This document shows, piece by piece, positions 55,659 through 64,000 of a stretch of DNA of 64,000 nucleotides. The translations under genes and the position numbers were made by a program. Below the pieces are notes generated by a model. It was not told the DNA's origin. It saw only the letters and a list, made by a program, of their open reading frames with translations, and did not search any database. Within the stretch, counting starts at the first letter, position 1. Every line of letters begins with the position of its first letter. This DNA comes from Metallyticus violacea (lineage: Eukaryota > Arthropoda > Insecta > Mantodea > Metallyticidae), in assembly GCA_030762175.1 (NCBI GenBank), contig CM060833.1, forward strand, positions 160,243,501 to 160,307,500, in the 5' to 3' direction.

Positions 55659-57005
55659 TCCTACAGTCTTACTCCGTGTATGAGTATAAAATGCCCATAA
55701 CATTCAAGGTCGTGCCACAGTGTACATATTCTCTGTATCAGAGTTTTTCTTCCCCCTCTCTTAAATTTATTACGCATCTGATACGGCCAGAAAATTAAGG
55801 GGCACAAGATAAAACCTCTCTTGCAAGTTATTCCAGCCTATCTTTGCTAGTAAACTTTTTCCCTCGAGCCTCATTTTCCCTCTGTTTAAAGTTTACTGCA
55901 CTAACCCACGACCCAAGAACGAGGTATGCGATATTTATAGTTGTTGGGTGTGCTACACGAAATAGGGAAACAGTTTTAATCGCTTCGCATTTGTCTTCAT
56001 TAAGGCCAAGCCACAAGCCTCGCCCTCAGTTAATCTGGATTTAAAGTGAAGTTAATCTTTTTGACGGTAATCGCTTCTAATTGCATTCATATATAAATAT
56101 TTCGTTACCATTTCTTTATTTCACTCTTTAAGTCAAACATGGTCCGATATCTGTGAGCATTCCACAGTTCTGTGTGAGATAAAACCTGATGTCTTCGCAC
56201 TAAATAATTACTTTAAGATAAACGTTTCAGAACTGAACTAATTGTTGGTAGAGCACAGCTTTCATTGGATGCATATAGAATGCTACTTAATAAATACAAA
56301 TACTTTGCGCGCCTCACTCAATGTTAAAATGCATTTTAATTCAATGTGTCTCGAAGCAAGAAAATAAAGAACTAAATTTTATGTCAGAGAAATAAGTTGC
56401 AAATAGTCAAATTTAACTACTGCACGAATGTAGTTGAAAATATCCAACTCCTTTCAAATCCTATATTGGGACTTGCGATAAGTCTTTCTCTCACGGCTTT
56501 GTTTTAATTCACTTTTAAATATACAGACTGTACAGTGTTATTTCTCTATACAATTTGCCATAATTCTCAGACATCCAAAAATTAGAACATAGCCCTATCT
56601 GAAAAATATCCACATATTTCTTATACACTCGCTTGCAAGCTCTTGAGAGGGGAGAGGCTTTTGTTAAACTAACACAGCAATTCACTAATCGCGTTATAAG
56701 ATTTATCACATTCTAATTTATCCAATAATAAGAAAATAAATGAATGCATATCTGATGTACAAATTCTATACTGCATCGAGCTGGCTCCGACGAGCAAGCG
56801 GAGATATGGCACTAACACATTTGCGCTGATTGACTGTCAACTCACACTTTCTAAACTATTCCCGCACTACTATATTTTCATTTAACAGACACTTACTCGC
56901 CCAACAATAACACATCAACAGGCACTACGACAACCCACTTTATCCTAGCAATTGTATGGTTTTGTTATTCGGTACAATTCAGCAAATCCGTCTCTTAATC
57001 ATCTG
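55659..57005. other. Unannotated stretch
   Basis: The opposed frames 55828-56044 have no known motif. Nothing else recognised. Confidence 0.35.
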
Positions 57006-57245
57006 TGTACTGCGGCTTTGACTTGTCATTGGCCAATCTCCTCCCGGACAGAACTGAAGAGATGGAGGTCAGAAAGACCCCTTCGAGCTGTAGGGTGGAT
57101 GAAAGGCTGAAGTTTGGTTATCTCTTCTAGAGTGCGTAAATTTGTGTGACTTCCCGTTTTAATGAAGAACTTTGGTCACCTTTCTTAGAAAACATCCGTC
57201 AAAATGACCCCTTCACAGTTCAAGAAGTATATGTCATGAATTTAC
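57006..57245 (-). pseudogene. Mariner/Tc1 transposase relic
   Basis: On the minus strand from 57228: FLNCEGVILTDVF (the WDxEGVILxDFL motif). After broken frames comes HPTARRGLSDLHLFSSVREE, which resembles the HPPYSPDLAPSDFHLFxxLKE third-Asp region. A different mariner lineage from M1 and M2. Confidence 0.5.
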
Positions 57246-57324
57246 CGAATGAGGGCATTATCTTGAACTTTTTTCCAGAAGTTTTTATGCCAATTCACGA
57301 ATTGCTTTTATTTTCACTCTAGAA

Positions 57325-57660
57325 ATTATGATTCCGGAAGAAGGTTGATCAGTCTCACGCCCCGGGCGGCTGTAAACTGCAGTCGCTCCTAAAGTGATGG
57401 AATCTGCAGACTTCCTTATTTTGGGCAATCGGTAAGATAATAACAACTTGCAGTTTAACTTTATATCTCTGTTGGTAGTATCAACACAACATCCAAATTT
57501 AGAGTATTCAAAAGTTTGTGCAAAATGGTCTCTCAAAGCCTAAACAACGGTATAAGGAGCAGAAAACCATAATCTGTTCAGAGTTGCTTGCTGAGGCTGT
57601 AGGTAACGATTTCTTGCTCCGGTAATGTAACGGGAGAAAAAACTAAAAGAAAACTTCTTG
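57325..57660 (+). pseudogene. Mariner-type transposase N-terminal relic
   Basis: TAVAPKVMESADFLILGNR (57375) corresponds to the segment after the GRP linker (TAVTPExxxxxDxxIxxDRR). KVCAKWSLKA (57513) and LRVACxGCR-like frames follow, matching the KVCARWVPRxLT and later segments seen at 31300. Multiple stops; nothing of the catalytic core is recognisable. Confidence 0.55.
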
Positions 57661-57807
57661 TTTTTCACAGTGACAGTTCTCAAGCCATATGGCAGATGAA
57701 AATGTTTCTAAACTAACATAACTGTTTGGGCATGGTTGTTCTTCTTTCTTTTCAACTGAAGAGTACCATTAACTGAACTTATTACATAGAATGTAATAAC
57801 ATGCAGT

Positions 57808-57811
<4 letters not shown>
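57661..57811. other. Possible continuation of the mariner relic
   Basis: CACAGTGACAGTTCTCAAGC may be the HDNARPH region, much decayed. Confidence 0.2.
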
Positions 57812-57869
<58 letters not shown>

Positions 57870-57901
57870 CATCATGATGATGATGATGATGATGATGATG
57901 C
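57812..57901. repeat. (AAT)n then (ATG)n microsatellite
   Basis: About 20 AAT units followed by a run of GAT/ATG units, joined by AATCATCATG. It produces poly-Tyr and poly-His frames that are artefacts. Confidence 0.95.
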
Positions 57902-58563
57902 TTTATTTGGTTGTTTCTTAGTTGCATAGAAAAGTTAACTTTCTTGCACAATGCCAGCTGATTGTTCTCATGAACTTATGGGCATACCCCATCTGGCATG
58001 ACGGTATTGTAGCGGACTTGTGAGGCCGGGATGCCCATACGTTGTCCCAATGAAAAGTATGGTGAACGGATATGGTTATGGTGCACCAGGGGGGTCCTTA
58101 ACCCTATGGGTAGCTAAGCGGGATGAATAAAATATTTTAACGATGACGCAACTGAGCTCGAGTCGAACCCAAGACACCCGGATTAGCAGTCGTACCCCCT
58201 ATATGGTGGACGCATAGACGGCTAATTTTTTCATAATGACTTGCTTTATTTTGCACACTTTGTAGTGAAGCTCGTGTGTTTTAAACATCACTCACGCAAT
58301 TTTCTGTTCATCATCGCATAATTCTGGAGAATGATATTGGTGTATGAGCATTGGCTTACCTACATAGTCCTCTCTCCTATATTTTTGCTTTCTTATAATT
58401 ATTTTTGAGATACTTTCTTTCCCATGTAACTTTTTTTATCTAATTGTAGGCTGTCTCCTTGGCAGTTCCAACTAGCATTTGGGAATAAAAAAATTACGAG
58501 AAAAAAATAAAATTCAGGCGAAATTCAGGTTGTCTCGCACTGTAACAATGGAACCCCGGGCCT
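57902..58563. other. Unannotated stretch
   Basis: Moderate GC at 57960-58200. A B-box-like GGGTTCGACTCG on the minus strand near 58160 hints at a tRNA-derived piece, but no A box is convincing. Confidence 0.3.
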
Positions 58564-58574
58564 CACAACTTCTT

Positions 58575-58578
58575 TTTA

Positions 58579-58633
<55 letters not shown>

Positions 58634-58756
58634 GTTTATTTAAAGGCGCTCTTTAACATCTCAGGTCATCAGCATCCCATTCAACTCAGGGCGTGAAACG
58701 GCCGACAGATTTTGCTCAGAGGCCTCTTCTTTCAGGCTTGAGGTTCTTTTATCATG
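58575..58756 (-). mobile_element. SINE type B (copy B6), 3' body and (AAT)n tail
   Basis: Minus-strand copy. The tail is the ATT array 58582-58632, and the body is 58637-58756 (GGCCTCTGAGCAAAATCTGT; GTTTCACGCCCTGAGTTGAA). Its target duplication CACAACTTCTT is at 58564-58574 on this side and at 59132-59142 beyond its head, which proves the two pieces are one insertion. Confidence 0.88.
58582..58632. repeat. (ATT)n microsatellite
   Basis: About 17 units; serves as the A-rich tail of SINE B6. Confidence 0.95.
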
Positions 58757-59060
58757 TCGGTCCTGGTGGTGTAGTGGTAACCATACTGGCCTTCTAAACC
58801 CAAGATCGGGGGTTCAAACGCGGCCAGGACCGATGGATTTTTTCGGGCGTAAAAATCCTAAGTATGGCTTCTTTCGGAAGGGAAGTAAAATTGGGTCCCG
58901 TGTCGTACATTTACGGCACGAAAAAGAACTCAAGCCTGAAAGAAGAGGCCTCTGAGCAAAATTTGTTGATCGTTTCACGCCCTGAATTGATTGGGACGCT
59001 GATGACCTGAGATGTTAAAGAGCTTCCGTAAATAAATCAAATCAAAAAAAAAAAAAAAAT
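58757..59060 (+). mobile_element. tRNA-derived SINE, type B (copy B7), full length
   Basis: TCGGTCCTGGTGGTGTAGTG (A box), GGGGGTTCAAACGCGG (B box), the GGATTTTTTCGGGCGTAAAA body, then GCTTCCGTAAATAAATCAAA and about 16 A. Inserted head-on into B6, with loss of about 110 bases of B6. Confidence 0.9.
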
Positions 59061-59061
59061 T

Positions 59062-59131
59062 TCATCGATCCTGACCGGGTTTGTGCCCGCGATGTTGGAT
59101 TTAGAAGACAAGCATGGTTACCACTACACCA
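59062..59131 (-). mobile_element. SINE type B (copy B6), promoter head
   Basis: On the minus strand TGTGGTGTAGTGGTAACCAT (A box) and CGCGGGCACAAACCCGGTCA (B box, one change). Ends at the target duplication 59132-59142. Confidence 0.85.
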
Positions 59132-59142
59132 CACAACTTCTT

Positions 59143-61205
59143 AAACTGCACGCTACCTCTAAGTCAACTTGCTCAGTAATGGAGTTATGAAAATGAACCT
59201 AAGAAGAAAATCAATCACATAAAAAGTGGCCATCAATAATTTCGAACATAGCTCATTATTATAGGACGTTGGCTATAAATCTCTTTGTTCTACGTTTTGG
59301 TACACCATTTCCGCTTTCCTTTCTTTGCCATGACCTTCAATGTCATTTTACACACCTGTCCCTAGCAGTATACGTTTATTCGTGAATATCATAAAATACA
59401 TTACACCATATGAATTAATTTTTGTGAGAAAACTTAATTTTTAAAAAATCGCTTGTCGCGCGCGTGCACATACACTTTGTTCAAAACGTTCATGATAAAC
59501 TGTCTACTTGCAGAACTACCGTTCACGATTTTGTGCACAAATTTAATCTAATTTTTAATGACAAACACACAAGCAAACAAAAACAACAAAAGTGCGCAAC
59601 AAAATCCTATCAAATGAAGAGTTTGGAATGTAAATAATACATTTTACGAGTGCTTAAATCACACACGTTAATAAAACATTTCGAGCTAATTGTTCTTTTT
59701 CAAATAGAGCAGAAATACGATGCAGACTGTTCTCAACAATATTATAAATAATGTTTCATGAGTTTGGCAGACTAAAATAAAACATTCATATGACTAAATC
59801 TTTGATTATACGTTCTTGTTCCCGCAACCTGCCTCATTTGTCTTTGTAATTTGATTCTAGTTGCTCTCTAATGTATGCATACAGTAGGTCACGGAAAGAT
59901 AAAATAGCTGGCATAGCTCCATCACAACAAAGAAGATGGGAAAGACCGAAAGATGGAGACTGTACATCCCGTGTCAAATTAATATATTCTGCATATAGAA
60001 TGTTAAGCCTTCGTGAGTTGTATAGACATACAGCGAACCGGAATGTTTATGTATGATCAGTTCAACAGGAAATAGTAAAATTAGAGTATTCCTTTACACC
60101 ATTACGGGAAGAAACCAAGGCAATTCCACTTTTTGTTTAAGTACTTCCTATGTAAGTGTCTGTAGAGCAATTTTAAGATTTGTTATAACGAAATTCTATA
60201 ACCTTACGTTATTTCTTATCCTTAAATGCGTCAAAAAGACGTTATTTCAAATATCAAAGTTGTTCATTTACAACATAGAAAAATATTGTTGTTGAATTTT
60301 CGCAGGCTTTCATTACATTTTAACAGAATTTATAAATCACAGTAACTGTAATGATAAGAGATAACGAATCCGTCAGAGATAAGGAAATTATAATTATTAT
60401 TTACCTCAATTAGCATATGTACATAATGTAGAATGTATATTTGCTTTGTTACAAATAACATCGATAAAAATCCTCATTCTAATTAAAAAGCTCCAAGCAA
60501 AAACTGTTAGGTGTAAAATGTTATTGAAAAGTTTAACATCCATATGTGTTTGTCCTTAATGAGATTAAAACCTGCGGGCACCCCCTGCATTTATACACCC
60601 TTAATATATCTATGCCAGGATTTCTGCATGTTAAAGTACTTGTTCTATCAATAGTATGAGTGTGAGAGTACCAGTGAAAATTTGCCTAATTACCTGTTGT
60701 TTAAGAAACACAAACACACAAATGACTATTTGTCTGCGGAAATTAGAAGTTATTTTTGCTGTTAGCATATCACATACCTGATTGACACTTAGGGTACATT
60801 AATTCTTGTATTATTTTTGTAAACTTTTTATGGTTAATGGGTATTCCATCCGCAAATAGAATGTCATAAGACAAAATGATTTGTTTATATATATTGAATA
60901 TATTATTTATTTAACCCATAAAACACCCTTTTACCCCATCTGCAACGATGAGTATGATCTGAAGGCGAAATATGCCTTATACTTTTTAACAGAATGACAT
61001 TGCCTTATGAAAATGAATAGCCGAAATGTTGGGACTGGTAGTCGTGCCAACACGACGTTGAGCAGTGCAGACTGGCCAGTAAGGGCTCGTTGTTCTCTTC
61101 CAGCATTAGGAGTGAGGAAGCTATTTTCAGAGAATTCCGGGGGAATAAAGCAGTAACATAATTGCTTCACTTCAGTCCGCCGTCCGAACAACTTGAGTGA
61201 CGTTG
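59143..61205. other. Unannotated stretch
   Basis: Mostly AT-rich. Frames 59871-60056 and 60053-60295 are unrecognised. The last 190 bases (61015-61205) are GC-richer and could be 5' UTR of the candidate exon that follows. Confidence 0.35.
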
Positions 61206-61402
61206 ATGGCGTCTGCAGTTGCCCAGGGAGTCTTTCTTGTTTGTACATTCTTACTTTCTATGTACTTAGCTTGGTGTTCTGCTTGTTTGTCTTTAGTATG
61301 TGCTTCGGAAAACCAAGATATTTGTGTAGCACACAACCATTACAGGAAATTAAAATTCACGCTTGTTTTATTAGCTCCTGCTCGTGTGATTCGGTCATGG
61401 AG
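61206..61402 (+). CDS. Candidate first exon with signal-peptide-like start
   Basis: The ATG at 61206 opens MASAVAQGVFLVCTFLLSMY, then LAWCSACLSLVCASENQDIC and a basic segment HNHYRKLKFTLVLL. A hydrophobic stretch of about 28 residues, then small residues before SENQD, looks like a signal peptide or membrane anchor. The frame ends at a plausible donor, GAG followed by GTAAAA (61403), in phase 2. The start context is weak (T at -3, G at +4), an overlapping frame is also open, and there is no known homologue, so this remains a guess. Confidence 0.27.
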
Positions 61403-61667
61403 GTAAAAGTGCGCCACGATTAAAATGTGAGTAAAGCCCTTTTCGTTATTAGATGATGCGCCCCGAAATAACTGAAAGTGATAGATATAACTTGTAGAGC
61501 TGAGAAAGCAAAGGAAAGCCGTATATGTAAAAGTGAAACTGTGGGTCCCTTATAACTAAAGAATCGTTATTATTAGATAATTAAAACTTACGTTTGATTA
61601 TCGTTTCCTAAGTGTCAGCAGTATACAATCCTGACCAGAGCACATTAAACTGCATGGGTGCCCCTCT
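61403..61667. other. Unannotated stretch
   Basis: Nothing recognised. Confidence 0.35.
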
Positions 61668-61764
61668 CTGCTAGTTTATTGTATTTTCTCTACACAATAA
61701 ATGAGATAATTAACTAATCTGCTAGTTTGTTGTATTTTCTCTATACGACAAATGAGAATTTAAC
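61668..61764. repeat. Tandem duplication, 51-bp unit
   Basis: CTGCTAGTTTATTGTATTTT (61668) and CTGCTAGTTTGTTGTATTTT (61719) begin two adjacent units, each going on to TCTCTA and AAATGAGA. Confidence 0.85.
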
Positions 61765-61919
61765 AATACGAAAGGAATTCAGGGTAAAATAAAAGCTACA
61801 GAAAAATAAGCGTATCTTAGCTGAAATATACGTCCCCATCTGGAATAGAATCGCTGAGACGTGCTACATTTAAGTGAATGTGTTATCAATATAAGCAGGT
61901 AAACACAATGCGTGGATTG

Positions 61920-62300
61920 ACTCCTAAGCTTGATCCCTGACCTATTTCAAGTTGATCTACATTGTTTATTTTTACTTCACTTTTCAACATACATAATCTC
62001 CTTGAGCACATGACTTTCTCCCAACGATGCCCAATTTCTGCAAACTACTGGTTTATATCCTCCACGACTTCACAATTTGGTGAAATCTTCCTCTTTGGAA
62101 GGTTTTCTTTCAGTTTTGGAAACAGCTGGAAATAACTGGAAGCTAAGTGTTTAAAGTAAGCAAGAAATTGCATCAAAATCTGCTTTAGCGACTCCAGCCG
62201 TTGTAACTTAAACATCATCTTATCATGTGTAAAGAGTGTATCTCGCCTAAACTCTTCACTACATTTCCCCTTGGTTGCATCTGGTAATTTGAAATAAAAT
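61920..62300 (-). pseudogene. Mariner/Tc1 transposase C-terminal relic
   Basis: On the minus strand FQLFPKLKENLPKRKISPNC, then EVVEDINQ, a stop, FAEIGHRWEKVMCSRRLC. This is the SDYxLFPKLKExLxGRxF ... WFxExGxRWxKCxxxxGDYVEK end of a mariner-type transposase. It lacks the third Asp (SSYFQLF). A non-coding tail KINNVDQLEIG-like read-through runs toward 61925. Confidence 0.65.
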
Positions 62301-62997
62301 TTGCATAACAGCGACATGTTATTGTGACTCTGTCTGTAAATAGTCGACCACAATAACAATTCGTGCATTCCAAAACAAAGATAGCATCATCTTACCTGTT
62401 CATGACTCTGTCCTGCATTTTTAGGGTGTGTAGATTCTTATCCATTTTTAATTTTGTATTTTAGTTTCAGGACCATTCACTGCTCATCCAGGTTCACATA
62501 TTTATCAAGAAAATTCTATTTGTCGCCCTAAAATTCTATAAATTGTACTTGCAAATGTTGATGAAGTGCTTTAAGTCCCATAAACTGCAGTCTTTCGAGA
62601 CGAACTCATGACAATAAAGAAAAGTATACACAGCTCGATACGTGAGGAACGATTTCAAAGCCTTTGAGAGCATATTGTTTCGGAAAAAAAGTTGCAAAAG
62701 TTTGAAGAGTAAGATAGCTACAAAATGACGATTTGTTTCAAGTGGAAAAGTTTTATTTTTACTTCCGATAGTAAACAAGTTTTTCTTCATGTACAGTTCA
62801 TTTATGGTTCAAAGATAACGAACATTTGGTCCCAAAAAAATATTTGCTCCAGGGTTTACATGCAAGGATACAGTTTTGTGAACATTAAATGAAACTTAAA
62901 TGCATAAAGGGCACGATTTTATTTAAAAGTCAGTTTTGCACTTAAACTTTAGGCACGAAAGCACATTGGACTTAGTGAAATGTGCGCTACGATTGCC
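62301..62997. other. Unannotated stretch
   Basis: May include more decayed 5' sequence of the mariner relic; nothing firm. Confidence 0.3.
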
Positions 62998-62998
62998 T

Positions 62999-63032
<34 letters not shown>

Positions 63033-63050
63033 ACAGACGCGCGCGCACAC
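62998..63050. repeat. (AC)n microsatellite, imperfect 3' part with CG units
   Basis: About 12 AC units, then AAACACACACAGACGCGCGC. Its His/Thr-rich and Val/Cys-rich frames are artefacts. Confidence 0.95.
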
Positions 63051-64000
63051 GTTGTATTTCTTCACAGCCTATTGCGTTACCCAGGAAACACCGCGGAGAA
63101 ATTGCTTTGTCATAATCCAAGAACTCGTTGGTCGGTTATTGTGTTGTGTGACTGTTTGTCACCATAAAGTATGTTGTGATTAGACAGGATGTGCTTAGAA
63201 ACGTTCTAACGTCCTTCATTTTTTTTTTGTCCTGATTTGTTTAGAAAAATATCAAGGTCAATTTGTCACTTGTTCTGATTTCTTTTAAATATGTTAGTTT
63301 AACGTTACTTTCAGCCTAAAAGTTTTACAGAAAATGGATATAAGATTCGTTTATGTTGGTGGCAACTAAGAACCGCAATCGTGACTATGCTTCTTTGATT
63401 ATTACGTAGATTCCACAGCCCACCTCTGCAGAAAAACTGATTTGTATTTATCCAAGACAAATTGGGAAAGTTCATTTCACTTATTGGTCTTAAACATTGT
63501 AATAGATGATCAAATTCAATCGGATGTTATCGCGAATCAGTTTGAATAAATGACGTAATTCTAGTCAGCGCACCTTGAAAGCGTTGTGAAAGGGTACGAT
63601 ACTGTGCAACCCAGCGAGGGGTTAACAACTTAACACAGCCGCATGGATACTCCTGCATTATACAGTGAGTTCTCAGAACTAAATCAACCGGTGACTAATA
63701 CTCAGTGATAACCACAAGGATAGAAACTCGCTCCGCAATAGTGACGTCGTTCATTTGAAATGACTCGCGGTAAAATCCGAATAAATTTCAATATCCAGCA
63801 TGAGTTCTATGAAAGTTCCGCATACCCCAACGCAGCTTGCTGGTACTTGATGAATGGTGCGCAGTTGTATCACTGCCCCATGTCTTGTACCCGCCTACCT
63901 GTTACGTCAATGATCTTAGCACAGGGAGCGATATGTTACAGAATTTATGAGCTGAAAAAACTGTGATCTATTGTAAAAAAAGACTGCAAAATTATTCGTG
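63051..64000. other. Unannotated stretch to the window edge
   Basis: No gene recognised. The plus-strand frame 63760-63966 (68 codons, MTRGKIRINFNIQHEFYESS and on) has no motif I know. Confidence 0.35.

Noticed and set aside
57769..57951. Frame with poly-His and poly-Tyr
   Set aside because: Translation of the AAT/ATG microsatellite.
58141..58220. Possible minus-strand tRNA gene or SINE head (GGGTTCGACTCG)
   Set aside because: No convincing A box at the right distance and no shared body.
62923..63183. Cys/Val- and His/Thr-rich frames
   Set aside because: Translations of the AC microsatellite.
1..64000. Endogenous retrovirus, LTR retrotransposon or viral insertion
   Set aside because: No LTR pair, gag/pol/env-type or other viral protein motif was seen; the only reverse transcriptase is LINE-like.

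Overview
This looks like AT-rich non-coding DNA from a large, repeat-filled insect nuclear genome. The evidence is tRNA-derived SINEs with target-site duplications (TSDs), many decayed mariner/Tc1 (IS630-type) transposons, a PIF/Harbinger element, a LINE remnant, (CCTAA)-type motifs matching the insect telomere unit, and a nuclear copy of the mitochondrial nad6-cob junction. A polyneopteran such as a cockroach, termite or stick insect would fit the genome style and the cytochrome b residues, but the species cannot be fixed from this sequence.

Host genes are sparse. The best coding exon is 7214-7576 (+): 121 codons, strong start contexts, a GTAAAT donor, and no product I recognise. A second good candidate is 48503-48644 (+), an open internal exon with convincing splice sites. 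If both belong to one gene, most of the window is a set of very large introns. Their splice phases do not join directly, so at least one more exon must lie between them. Weaker exon candidates are 13401-13469, 25408-25496 and a signal-peptide-like first exon at 61206-61402.

Layout. 0-5 kb: a TIR-bounded DUF4817/IS630 transposon (303-1173), a SINE with a perfect TSD (1918-2201), and two transposase scraps. 5-16 kb: the first host exon, SINEs, and a duplicated THAP-domain relic (9.8-10.8 kb). 16-24 kb: a LINE reverse-transcriptase relic, SINEs, a mariner tail and a repeat-encoded protein relic (23.6-24.1 kb). 24-32 kb: two copies of an unfamiliar TIR element, a mariner with its DD34D residues present, and nested SINEs. 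34-43 kb: the mitochondrial insertion, an IS630 relic on the minus strand, a TA-flanked mariner, and the third, best-bounded copy of the TIR element. 45-51 kb: one mariner inside another, the second host exon, and a Mutator-like (PF20700-type) relic carrying a SINE. 53-55 kb: a complete but dead PIF/Harbinger element with TTA TSDs and an internal tandem array of about 100 bp units. 57-64 kb: more transposase relics, one SINE interrupting another, microsatellites and unexplained AT-rich DNA.

The least familiar item is the three-copy TIR family (24613-25260, 30441-30928, 42108-42835). Its interior carries telomere-like CCTAA runs and, in two copies, a tRNA-like block. All homology statements come from reading translations by eye; no search was run.
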